NCBI GenBank assembly: GCA_006538405.1
Contig: BJKQ01000015.1
Span: forward strand, 1,178,001-1,242,000
DNA from: Hansfordia pulvinata
Lineage: Eukaryota > Ascomycota > Sordariomycetes > Xylariales
Reading direction: 5' to 3'
Length of the DNA: 64,000 nt
In this document: positions 35,860 through 46,462 of the stretch, in pieces
Layout of the letters: each line of letters begins with the position of its first letter
How positions within the stretch are numbered: the stretch's first letter is position 1
Notes under the pieces: generated by a model
What the model was told of the DNA's origin: nothing
The model's database searches: none
The model's input: only the letters and a program-made list of their open reading frames with translations
Program-made: the position numbers and the translations under genes

Positions 35860-37184
35860 GTAAAAGCCGCACTGAGTCTTCCCTGCCAGGAATGAGCAAT
35901 TTGACTGAATCTGACAGACTGGGAACCTGATGGCAGACAACTGCCTGTAGCCTTGACGTATCGGCATGAGCTGGGACATTCCGAGCCTCGGACGCCCGGG
36001 TGGCGATTGTTATCTCGCAGCCGTTCAGCGTGGCGGCCGGGGCGTTAGATGGCCATCGGGTGTCCGGTAGTCAAGCAAACAGCGAGCGCCTCGCCCAAGA
36101 AGCTTGAGAAGCTCACATGCGTGACCTTGAAGGCGACAGCAGTCCCATCCCAGGTATCCGACAGGAGCGATTACTGAACGACCACAGCGAGGTGGGATAG
36201 CTTCGAATTATTGCCAGTGCTGGTCCGCCATGTGAGCGGTTGTACAGTCAACACATTTGCCCCCGACCCCACATCTAGCGGTCGCTTTCAGCTGCAAACA
36301 TCTCTGGTGGTGGCGGTCAGAAAAGGTGCGCTAGCTACACATGAAAGCGGCTCCTAGAGGTAAGGGAGGCGAGACTTCGATGATGATGCGATAGGGGCGG
36401 CGGGGAGGCTTGTTTTGCGAAGATCTGGAAGCTCGAAACCCCCATCTCGTTTCTGGCTGGCCACTACCGAGAGCTCTGGCAACGAGCAACGAACAAGGCG
36501 ATTGCACTGCAAAGCGCCGAAGACGGTCATTTGCTATGTAGACGCGGAGCTTCACCTGCAGCGGTTCTGGAAGTGAGGGCGACGAAGGGTCCCGGCTGTA
36601 AACTAGGTACCGTTATTCTGGAGGCTGACCAGCTGCTTCGGTGCGCATGATTGTGGAGTGGGCGCGGCGTTCGGTGACAGGCCCCAACGGCTTAGCTGCC
36701 ACTTACTTGTATTCAGCGTCTTGGACTACGTGCACGAGAGCCCAGTGAATACTCATCACTGTTCATCAGATGTTAGTCGGCTTTCGTACAAGGCATGACT
36801 GCACAAGGGCGATGGCAACGGAGCGCTACTGAGCGCAGCGCCAGGTGAGACGGACGGCAGCCTCTCCTTCTGCCACGGCTCGCATTCGGCGCGGATAGGT
36901 GTCGTTCCCCACGTCCCCCGAGGCCCGGCTCATTAGGGGCTCCTCCGCAAACGAAATCGCTGGAGAATGTGCCCAGACCCCTGTAGTTCAGGTAGCTTAT
37001 CAGGTGGGTTCCGGACCATCTCGCTGGAGTCGCCAGGCCCAGCCATGTTCAGTCGTTATCTCTCAGTCAGACCGGGGGCCTCAGCTTGTCTGTTCCGTCG
37101 CGCGGGGATGACGACGTCCTTGGGCCACCATTCTACATCGATCACACCCGCGCATTACATGTCTTCAGCAGGGCCCGAGTGACA

Positions 37185-39479
37185 ATGTCGCAGCCAGCGT
37201 CTTCATACAATGCGCCGTTGGCCTACTGCGCGGACGAGCCTCCAACAAAGAGGCAGAAGACGCTGGCTTGCTTGCGATGCCGCCGCCGCAAGCAGAAGTG
37301 TGATGACCAGGTACGAGCGGAACCCACGTGCTTCATCCTGTCACCGAGTCTGACAAGGTCCAGAGGCCATGTGCAAACTGCACTCGGTCGAACGAGGTCT
37401 GCCAGGAGACAGTGCCCAACACTTTGAGTCTGGCGAGCGGGTCAGCATCCCTTGTTCATTGTCCCCCCCCCCTCCGAGCTCTCGTTGACAGTCCCTCAGT
37501 TTGTCAAGTGCCGCAGTCCCCCCAGTCCCGGTCCCTGGGTTGATGGCTTGTCAGCTCTTGAAGCGCGAGTTTCTCAGCTGGAGCGGACGGCAACGCAGCC
37601 AGATCAGACACCAAGCTGTACTGCCGGCCTGGGGTTGGTCACCCCCATTGTCGCCCCCGAAGCAGATCTCGACGGCGAGCCTGGGCCGGGGTCGCCGCAA
37701 CGGGCAAGGACGCTCTTCCCCTGCAGCGCGCAAGCAATCGGGCTCGTCGCCACCTTCTCTCGCGCCGATGATCTCGACGCTCCTAAGCCGACATTGCAAA
37801 AGTCGCCGTGCCGAGGGCGAAACGCCACTAGAGCAGGCGATTTTCAGCAGGTCAGCATGACATCGCCACTGGTGCTGCCATCGCCCCCAATGCTTGGCGA
37901 GCCCGCAGAAGAGAGGCTAGTGGCCATCTACCATGACAAAGTGCAGAGCCGATATCCCTTTCTCCAATTGGCGGACATTCGGAACTCGGGCGGAGGGCAG
38001 AAAGACCCCGTGAAGCTCTACTTCACGAGCATGGTGTTCTCGATCGGCCTTCTTCTCGGTGGAAGCAAGGGCCTTGGCTCGCCGCCAGCGAGCCACGAGG
38101 CTTTCTACGATTTGGCTGTGACGCGATACCTCACGCACGTGCTGGAGGAGCCGGATCGTCTGTTGCACATCCAGGCTCATCTTCTTCTGGCCATGCACGC
38201 GTTGTACTCTCCGTCGTCGGACAGGATCATCTCCATAGCGTCGGCGACCATGCGCTACTGTGTCATGTCCCAATTGCACATCGCCGAGGCAGAGCCCCGC
38301 CCGAGCGATGTCGCGGCGATGGTCCGAATACAAACGCGGCGCCGTGTGTTCTGGTCGGCATATTCCCTTGACCGAGCTGTGGGCACCATGTTCGATCTTC
38401 CCTTTTCTATACCCGATTATCAGATCACCGTCAAGATGTATGCCAATATCGACGACGCCGAGCTGGTCTACAGATGCCACGATGCCTTCCCAAACAACCC
38501 CCCGGGCAGCTTGGCCTTTACAAGCGTTTCTTCTGCTCTGCACGTCGTGTACTGCAGGCAAATCCAGTCCGAAATCCTCAACATTACACTTCATCGGGAC
38601 TTCACAACCCAGTTCGACCAGCTTTCCAACTGGCGTCTCCGGATTCTCAGCAAGCTGGACCGATGGAAATCTCTGTGCCACAGGTTCTCGGATGCGCGGT
38701 CGCAGTCCCACACCAGTAGCGAATGGCTCAACATGATCTACAACTATAGTCTCGCCATGCTTTACCGGCCTACCCGAGCCAGTGTATGTGGACCTGGTGG
38801 CGACTGGACGATCCAAGCGTGCGTGCAAGCTTGCCTCATCTTCCGTCGATTCCAAAAGAACCACTCGGTTAGCGAGGCCTGGATGGCGCTCATAGCGCAG
38901 TTCAAATGCGGGGTTGCTCTGCTTTACTGCTTCTACGCCACGCCGCCCTCCAAGAGAAATGCCACCTACCAAGGCTCCGATATTGCCGAAGCAGTCCGTG
39001 CTTGCAGCATTGTGCTATCCCTCCTCGCGGACCGATGGGTACAGTCGACGTGTCTTCGGGACTGTTTTGATATCTTGGCCAGAGAGATTCCTCTCAACGA
39101 AGCCAGCGCCCGCTCCGACCCGTGCCGAGTAATCCCTGCCGACTCGACCGAACAGCTTCTCCTCATGATGGGTCAACTCGAACGGCTCGTTGTCCACAGA
39201 GACACGCTCCGCATGATACGGGAGATGGCAACGGAACCATTTCCCAGCGATTCGGGCAACCCAGAGCCTGGCTCAGTTTCCGCCAACGAAGCTGAATGCA
39301 TGTCAGCAGGCGCCGAGAACGATGCCGCTTCGCTCCACACAACCATGACGGGCAACGTTTTCGAGCCTTTGACGCCGCAGTTCCTTATGCCGGGCCTGAC
39401 CTCTGACGAGCAAGAATTTGATTACGCCGCCATGACATTTCCAGGGATCTTTGACCCAGCGTCGTCGTTCGACATTTGA
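37185..39479 (+). CDS. Zn2Cys6 transcription factor with fungal_trans domain (cluster regulator candidate)
   Basis: Gal4-type binuclear-zinc regulator. Exon 1 is 37185-37310; exon 2 starts at 37364 after a GTACGA..TCCAG intron that splits the zinc cluster, as is common. The cluster is CLRCRRRKQKC (Cys29/32/39) plus CANCTRSNEVC (Cys45/48/55), preceded by basic PPTKRQK. A heptad-like linker follows (DGLSALEARVSQLE). The fungal_trans domain starts about VAIYHDKVQSRYPFLQLADIR and includes HLLLAMHALYSPSSDRI and RRRVFWSAYSLDRAVGTMFDLPFSI. The zinc-cluster frame and the main frame differ by one position, and the switch falls at a C10 run (37463-37472). Either the run is one base off or a small intron with a weak GTCAGC donor (37441) removes it. 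Length is about 700 residues. It neighbours, and probably controls, the three following genes. Confidence 0.88.
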
Positions 39480-39678
39480 TATGCGCGCGTGGGTTTGCCT
39501 CGCTGGCGACATTGGAGATCTTTCGGTGTCTTGATGGGTATCGAAGACGTTATTCGATCTTGGTAGACTGCTTTTCTACTTTGATACATATGTATTGTAT
39601 TGTAATACGGCACTGGCTGATAGTAGGTAGGTCCTTATATGAACTGAAGCCTTTTCAGCGACGCGCCTACACCATCCC

Positions 39679-41597
39679 TTAATCAACCACATCCGTGATC
39701 TCAGCACCAGAGACTACATCGAAGAACGCATCCGCCAGATAGTCTCCCCTTGCAGTTGGCCGACCGTTCTTGTCCGTGGCCATTCCCGCGATTGCTGGGG
39801 CGGCTACTTCTTTCATATAGTACGGCATACCGCCTTCAGCAAATGCCTTGGCAAACTCCTTTGCATGCAAGCTTAACCCTTGAGTGGCCCACTATAGATT
39901 CGTCAGTTTTATGAATTCTCTAAAGACCGCTTCATTGCGAATGGGCGGTGGTCCGGTAGGCAGGGGTGACATACGATGGGCTGAACCTGCCACACGACAC
40001 CCATCTTGGCGATGTCGGAGTGGAACGATTCAAACTCCTCCTGGGTGTACCCGGCCTTGACGAAGTCGTACGACCCCAGAAAGCCGAAAGCGAACAGGCG
40101 ATCAGGAAATACTTTTCGAACGCTCGTGTGAAAGTCGTGCATATCTTTCTTGTCTGGTGGCAGGAGTCAGCTGATGCTGGGCAGGAGGCCGAATGGCTTG
40201 CAACTCACTGGGCTTGTCTTGTCTGCTCCAAGTCACGTCTCCGAGGGGAGCGACGAGAATCGCCCTGTCAATCACCGCCTTGGTCGACCACTGCCACATG
40301 TACTGGCCAAGTGGGGTGCGTGGCAGCTCCCAGTCGAATCGGACCTCCTCACCCAAGAAGGTCTTGGCCAGGGCCCGTCGTTTGTGCAGAGGCACAATCT
40401 GCTCCGCGATGGATTCAGTGTACTTTTGGTACATCTCAGGCGTCGCATTTGCTTTGACAGCCTCGTCGAATGTCATTAGTCTTGCTGCGGCCTTCCATTC
40501 TTTCTTCACCGTCAGGTAATCCTTGCCCGCCGCGCAGCCTTCCTCGAGGGCCTGGATGAGAGAAGAGACCTCCTTGGTGGCTCCCAGCACATACGGATGA
40601 TCTCGGGGATCAATGACACTGCGGAGTATAAGCCACTATACAGCCCTGGGCTTCATTGAGGGTTCAGTTACCTGGTGATGAACTCGGCGTGATCGCTGTC
40701 GCAGCGGCAAAGCAGCAGGGTGTCGGCTCTGTCGGGCGCACGTCAATGCCTGTAGTGCCTAGCGTGGAGGAGGGATACTCTTACCCCATGATATCGAACG
40801 TCATGCGAACTGTGGTCAGTCGGGATACGTATTCCGAGGTCGGCACAATGGTGCGCCCTTCACCGTTTGTGAACTTCTTCAGCCCCATCGCCAGATCATC
40901 AATGTGAATCATGGCCACGCCAGACTCGACAAAGCTCCGGGCCATTTTCATGCATCCGGTCAGAGTTCCAAAGCCCATGTCGCCATCGGCCACGATTGGG
41001 AGCATGTAGTCGATGCACTCAAGCGACTTTCTGTCCTCTTCGCTGTATCTCATCCTCAGCTGCGTCTGTCGCTGGTCATGGAACAATTGCGTGTTGAATA
41101 TACGCTTCACAACAGAAGGCACAAGATCAGCTGGGTAGTCCGCGTGGTCGGCACCGGGCCATGCCGCCTGGGAAAGACCACACAGAGCCCCAGACACGTA
41201 GATGGTTTGCACTTGAATGGTCAGCGCCAGCAAAGGTGGCTTCCTTTCCAGGAGACGTACTGTGCTTGGCCATTTCCTTGGCTATCATGGGCTCTGTCGT
41301 CCCAAAGGTAAGCTCGTAGGTCCCTTTGGCGTTGTGGTCGTTGAGGAGACGCCACAGCTTGCGCGCTTGGGTACTCGAGGGGTACTCCGTCTTCAGCCCA
41401 ACATTGCGCAAGGCCGCGATTGATTTGGCCGAGTACGGCCTGGTAACGTCAATACATATCATCGCGATGGTTCCTTGCTGTCTAACATACCTTTGGATGT
41501 GCTTCTGCCGGTCCGTCTGCCACCATTCCTCAATCTGACGAACTTCGGCATCGAAAGCAGCGCTTTCTTCCTTGACACTGGCCCACTTGGAAGACAT
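39679..41597 (-). CDS. Isocitrate-lyase-superfamily protein with altered active site
   Basis: Member of the ICL/PEP-mutase superfamily. Seven exons: 41597-41491, 41439-41261, 41211-40785, 40728-40672, 40618-40209, 40153-39975 and 39891-39679; all junctions are GT..AG and in phase, giving 523 residues, near fungal isocitrate lyase length. Fold marks are the start EVRQIEEWW..IQRPYSAKSI, then QLFHDQRQ, SVIDPRDHPYVLGAT, and the C-terminal KEFAKAFAEGGM. The active site differs from isocitrate and methylisocitrate lyases. ADADTGHG is ADGDMGFG, IHIEDQ is IHIDDL, the catalytic KKCGH is KKFTN (cysteine lost), and SPSFNW is LGSYDF. Acidic metal ligands are kept. It probably cleaves or forms a C-C bond in a different 2-oxo or hydroxy acid, or is inactive. 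No peroxisomal SKL end is present. It is divergent from the aminotransferase gene. Confidence 0.9.
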
Positions 41598-42187
41598 TGT
41601 AGCTTGGTCAATTGATGATGAAACGGGTCTGTTGCTGCAATGGAGATGATCTTGGCTTCACTACAAGACGTGGAATCTTTTGCAGGCACATGTTCTTTTC
41701 TGACAGTTGCATGCTCGCGATATCAAAGCCCCGGCCCTCGGCCTTCGGGGCGCTGCGTCTCGACACTCGCGCTGTCGGGCACTAGCAGCCGCATCCTGGA
41801 GGCCCCTGCTATCAATGGGAGAAGTCATCTGGGTCGTAGTCACATGGCGTCTGGAGTCTAGGTGGTCGTGATTGGGCGCGCGCCCACGGATAGAAGCAAG
41901 GGGTGGAGGCACACCTGTTCCGACGATTCGGATCTTCCATCCCGGACATCGGGGCCTTCGCCTAGCGTCGGACGTTAGGGGCTTTGCGCCCGAGACCGAA
42001 AACAGACACCCGGCGAGTCGTGCTCATCAATGCGGTTGTGCAGGGGATTCGCTGGCGGACCGCATGCATGGCTCATCAGGAAAGCATGAATGATAAGGCC
42101 ACGATCAGTGACATTAATATGGATAGGGGTCATCTTTGCTTCTGATGAGCATACGAGTAGCAACGTATTCTGCAGTCATTGGCGGCC
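41598..42187. promoter_or_regulatory. Shared divergent promoter of the lyase-like and aminotransferase genes
   Basis: 590 bases between two divergent start codons, so probably a bidirectional promoter. Two HGATAR sites occur (41810-41815 on the minus strand, TGATAG; 42091-42096 on the plus strand, TGATAA), which are candidate AreA/Nit2 nitrogen-control sites. Several CGG/CCG triplets in pairs, described separately, could bind the neighbouring Zn2Cys6 protein. These are sequence matches only. Confidence 0.5.
41929..41952. promoter_or_regulatory. Candidate Zn2Cys6 site: CGG-N10-CCG overlapping CCG-N5-CGG
   Basis: CGG at 41929 and CCG at 41942 form an inverted pair with a 10-base spacer; the same CCG and the CGG at 41950 form an everted pair with a 5-base spacer. 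Binuclear-zinc dimers bind such paired triplets. The location between two cluster genes is suggestive, but CGG triplets are frequent in GC-rich DNA, so the call is weak. Confidence 0.25.
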
Positions 42188-43640
42188 ATGTCTTCACAAC
42201 CCCTCATCAACCTTCAACTTGGATGGCCGTCGCCCAGGCTTTTCGCCCGCAGTGGCCTGTTACAGGGTGCCCAGGAGGTCTTGTCGTCCGAAGAAGAGAG
42301 CGCGGCAGCCCTGATATACGGGCCGCACATTGGTCATCCGCCTCTCCGCATCAGCTTGGCCAATTGGCTCTCTTCGGTGTATTCTTTGCCGACCGGGCCC
42401 ATCAGTCATGAGGGCATTGCCATCACCAACGGTGCCTCGGGCAACCTGGCAAATGTCTTGCAAAAGTTTACCGATCCGCATCTCACACGGCGCATCTTCA
42501 TGGTCGAGCCGACATACTTCCTGGCGTGTCCGATATTTGGGGACAACGGCTTGCAGGGGAAGCTGCGCGGCGTGCCCGAGACACTCGAAGAGGGGCTGGA
42601 CGTTGGTTTCCTCAAGAAGCAGCTGGAGGAGGCTGAAGCCGAGCTGCAGGGCTGCACAGCGGCTGGGATGAAGACGGGGCCGAGCTATCCCAAAATCTAC
42701 AAGTATATCATATACTGTGTTTCGACGTTCGCCAACCCCAGCGGCAAAACCCTTTCACTGCAGACGAGGAAAGACCTGGTGGAGTTGGCACGGCAGTACG
42801 ACGCCTTGATCATCTCAGACGATGTCTACGATTTCCTCAGCTGGCCAGAGGACGCCTCAGCATCGCTCGAGCGGACGCCGCGAGTGCCTCCTCGGCTTGT
42901 CGACATTGACCGCGCCACTCCTGGCTATACAGATTGGGGCAACACCTTGAGTAATGGCTCCTTCTCCAAGATCATCGGGCCCGGAGTGCGCGTAGGCTGG
43001 GCAGACTGCTCGCCCGCATTTGCGCGCGAGCTCGCAGAAGTGTAGGTCACAGTGAGCCCCTTACGCACATGTGAATCACGGGCCCCCGCTAACAGTCAAC
43101 AGAGGTGCTTCGAGCTCAGGTGGCGCGCCATCTCACCTGACGTCTACCTTTGTGGACAAGATGCTGCGTGCCGAGAGCCTGCAGGCCTTCATTCGCGAAG
43201 TGCTGATCCCGACATACCGCGAGAGGTACCATGTCATGATGTCCTCAATCACGCAGCGACTGGTTCCCCTCGGCGTAAAGGTCGAGGCAAGCTCGCCGGT
43301 CTCCGGCGAGGAGGTCCCCGTGGCAGGCGGGTTTTTCACGTATTTGCGTCTTCCAAGTGATCTACCCGCAGCTAGAACGGTCGCTGCATTTGCGCTCAAG
43401 CATCACCAGCTGAGGATTGCATTTGGGGATCTTTTTCTGGTGGCTGGTGATCCAGGCAGCCTCCAGAGAGCCAAGGCTGATGACGGTTTCTCTTCCTGCG
43501 TGCGCCTGTGTTGGGCATGGCACGAGTCAGATGTGCTGGACCAAGGAGTAGAGAGACTGGCTGACACGATTCGGGATATTCGAGACCGCCTTAGCAGAGG
43601 CGAGGACCTTGGAAGTGATCTCTCTATTGGGGTCCGTTGA
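42188..43640 (+). CDS. PLP-dependent class I/II aminotransferase
   Basis: Fold-type I aminotransferase related to the aromatic/2-aminoadipate and MocR-like group, moving an amino group between an amino acid and a 2-oxo acid in the cytosol. Exons 42188-43041 and 43103-43640 (GTAGGT..CAACAG, split Val codon) encode 463 residues. Visible marks are YGPHIGHPPLRISLANWL, ITNGASGNLANVLQKF (cofactor phosphate region), VEPTYFLACPIF and STFANPSGKTLSLQTRKDL. IISDDVYDFLSW holds the Asp that contacts the pyridine nitrogen, and SNGSFSKIIGPGVRVGW holds the Schiff-base lysine. The C-terminal domain ends VERLADTIRDIRDRL. All catalytic residues are present. It diverges from the lyase-like gene and precedes the transporter in the same direction; the substrate is not evident. 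Confidence 0.92.
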
Positions 43641-44414
43641 TGTCTAGATAGCTCGCAGCCATGAATACAGCTTGTGCCTTTCAAGATGTGGACCTGTAAG
43701 CATACATGTATGCATAGATCGATCCGATGTACATGCATGCGAGTGAATAACCTTAGAGGATGTACTTAATGGTGTGTTGAACTCGACACAAAGCCGTGAG
43801 CTCGGGTCAGACTGATCGCGAGTCGAGCCTTTGCCGCGAACAGCTCATGTATGGAACCCAACACATTACCCTCGCCTGAACATCCGTGACAGTCTGACTA
43901 TTCCTCCCAGTGGTCCTGCTCATTCCCATGGTCACGGCATGGAGACCTGCTGAGGAACCGCGGACGGGGCTTGGAGTGCGAGTAGGAGACGGAGCAGCCG
44001 TCGGGCGCTAGGGCTTCGGCCTCCGTTATCTGCCCAGGATCCTGAACAAGGGTCCGGACTTGAACCTGAAGGCTCCCTGTACTCGCCCGTGCTGAACGCG
44101 CGGAGATAGCGCTGCTGTACCCCACGATTTAGCGTCCCCAGGCTAAGCGGATCACCTGTAGCGATACCTTATCAGAGCCGGTTCGGCCAAAGCCCAGCCC
44201 TGATAGCGGTTGCTGATTAGCGCTGGTCGACCTGCATGGGTTCGCCGGGCGGCAGCCCGTTCCCGTGATATGGGGGGATTGGGCCTAGTCCTAGGTATGC
44301 GCTGCTGGCTGTACATGTGCATGGTAAGATCTGTAGATAAAAAGCAGGGAGACGCAAAGGACTCTCTGGACATCATTGCGGTCAGTCGCTACATTACATG
44401 ATTCCCAAGCTACA
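43641..44414. other. Intergenic, promoter of the MFS transporter
   Basis: 774 bases between aminotransferase stop and transporter start. The 3' half holds a cluster of GATA-type sites, listed separately. CGG-N3-CCG occurs near 44014. Confidence 0.5.
44104..44340. promoter_or_regulatory. Cluster of four HGATAR (AreA/Nit2-type) sites
   Basis: AGATAG at 44104, TGATAA on the minus strand at 44169-44174, TGATAG at 44201 and AGATAA at 44335, all within about 310 bases upstream of the transporter ATG. By base counting, fewer than one would be expected by chance in this length. Such sites mark nitrogen-catabolite-regulated genes in filamentous fungi, which fits a Dal5-type transporter. Confidence 0.45.
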
Positions 44415-46333
44415 ATGTCCGACGTCAACCACAGTCCCACTGCCTCTGGCAAGCCGAGCGTCAAGGTGCTGGACGAGGAGGCCACTTCCGGCCATCACGC
44501 GAGCAAGTTTGACGACGTCGCCGCAGAGTACGAGCATTACTTCCGGGACCATGAGCCCTACTCGAGGAAAGAAGAGACATCGCTGCGATGGAAACTCGAC
44601 CGTCGACTCATTCCCATCCTGTGGTTCAACATCATCTTGGGAGCTGCCGACAAGGTCAGCACCTCTACCGGTGCGCTCTACGGCATGCGTGAAGACACCG
44701 GTTCGACTGGCAACCGGTACTCCTGGCTGGGCAGCGCATTCTACTTTGGGTATCTTTTTGTGAGCCGCTTCCAAGTTCCCACCGGAAATGAGATGTTGAA
44801 AAAGACGGGGGCTGACAATACAACGACCTGCGCAGTGGTGCTTTCCTGCTGCATCTCTTCTGCAGAAGCTTCCCATCGCCAAATTGCTCACCTTTGCGAT
44901 CTTCAGTAAGCCCAAAAGCCACTGCCTGCTGGACGAACCAGGTCTAACGCGCGCCCGACAGTGTGGGGCATCCTCCTAATCGCCACTGCTTATACGCATA
45001 CCTTCCCTGCCATGATTGCCATCAGAGTACTGTTGGGAATCTTCGAGGCGCCGGTGATTCCAGCGGGGTATCTCATGCTGTCTATGTGGTACGATCGAAA
45101 GTAAGAGAGAATCCCAGGGGCGTCCCTGACTTCGAAGAGGGTGTTCCCCACGCTGACCATCTCCCAGCGAGCAATTTCTTCGCTCTGGCCTCATGTACAC
45201 CAACCTATCAGTGGCATTGTCAGGTCCCATAGGATATGGGTACGTGCATTCCTAATTTCTATACACCCACGGCTGGCCTGAAGTTCGGCTGGAGACTGAC
45301 TTTCACAGCATCGGGGCGATCAGCGGCGAGGGCCAATGGAGGTGGTACTTCATAACTCTTGGATCCATCTCCTTGGTCTGGTCCGTCATCCTCGGCATCT
45401 TTCTTCCGGACAACCTACCTCGCGCCAAGTTCCTCAACGAGCGCGAGAAAGCCATCACAGTTGAGCGCCTCCGTTCAGACCAGACAGGCCTCGAGAACAA
45501 GACTTTCAAGAAATACCAGGTGATCGAGGCCCTGAAGGACCCAAAGACGTGGTTGATGTTCGCGTTCAACATCTTCGCAAGCATTCCCAACGGAGGCCTG
45601 ACCAGTAAGACACATCGAGCCGTTCACTGCCGCTCTAGACGCTCATTATGGCACCGCAGATTTTCAACAACTGGTCATCAAGGGGATGGGCTTCAGTTCG
45701 CGCAATGCACTGCTGCTGTCAATGCCTGAAGGCGGAGTGGCCACGATTAGCGCCTATCTCTGCAATGGAGGCGTTTGGTACTTGACACGAAAGTGGCCTA
45801 AACTGCAGTGCAGAGTCGCTGTCATCATTGCGGGCGAAGTGGTAGGCATGATTGCTTCTGTCTTTCTGTACACTCTCCCGCTGGACGCGATTGGGGGCCG
45901 CCTGGCTGCACTTTGGATGGCAAAATTCTTCCTCGGCCCTTACATTCTGATGCTTGCGCTCAATGTGGCCAATGTCGCGGGCCATACCAAGAAGGTGACG
46001 GTGCAAGCCATCATATTCATTGGTTACTGCGGTAGGTCTTCGCTGTGTTCTCGTCCGTGGGAAAAACTACTGACTGCCCTTCCAGTGTCCAACATCATTG
46101 CTCCACATTTCTTCAAAGCAGAGCAGGCCCCTCTCTACCCATTGGGCATGGGGGCCATCCTCGGAAGCTACGCCCTTTCCATTATCACCATCACGTTGTA
46201 CGGAGCGTACTGCTGGTGGGAGAATACACGGCGTAGTATCGCACGCAGCTCTGTGCCGGAAGATAGCCTTGAAGATACAGATTTCAAGGACTTGACGGAT
46301 GGTGAGAACTTGAAGTTCAAGTATGTGTGGTAG
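44415..46333 (+). CDS. MFS transporter, Dal5-like anion:cation symporter family
   Basis: Plasma-membrane transporter of the allantoate/nicotinate/pantothenate permease type, importing organic anions with protons. Seven exons: 44415-44759, 44836-44905, 44962-45100, 45168-45239, 45309-45604, 45660-46031 and 46086-46333. All introns are GT..AG with matching phases; 513 residues. The cytosolic N-terminus is followed by RRLIPILWFNIILGAADKVS (segment 1) and YSWLGSAFYFGYLF, then LLQKLPIAKLLTFAIF, a family signature. RVLLGIFEAPVIPAGYLMLSMWYDRK matches the usual FEA..P loop, and SGPIGYGIGAI and the loop LRSDQTGLENKTFKKYQ are also typical. The second half holds the remaining segments up to YALSIITITLYGAYCWWEN. 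It is the last gene before the AT-rich block and probably imports the substrate of the adjacent enzymes. Confidence 0.92.
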
Positions 46334-46429
46334 ACAGACAGGTCGACGCTCGAAAGTTAAAGAAGCCACGAGTCGTGGCTGGCGTGTATTCTAGCGATCC
46401 GTTATGCTTTTCTCCGCTTTTGTTGTTTC

Positions 46430-46462
46430 CCCCTGGGCTACCCCTGGGCTACCCCTGGGCTA
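46430..46462. repeat. 3 x 11-bp tandem repeat (CCCCTGGGCTA)
   Basis: Three perfect copies in a row, 97 bases after the transporter stop codon and just before the AT-rich block. This is a GC-rich minisatellite at a composition boundary. Confidence 0.9.

Larger units (their letters stand above)
35253..37184. other. Divergent intergenic region upstream of the Zn2Cys6 regulator
   Basis: 1.9 kb between the small secreted protein and the regulator gene. Apart from the TATA element and the 32-bp duplication at 35796-35859, nothing was recognised. Confidence 0.45.

Noticed and set aside
37917..38972. 351-codon minus-strand frame
   Set aside because: Antisense of the Zn2Cys6 regulator, whose translation carries the fungal_trans domain.
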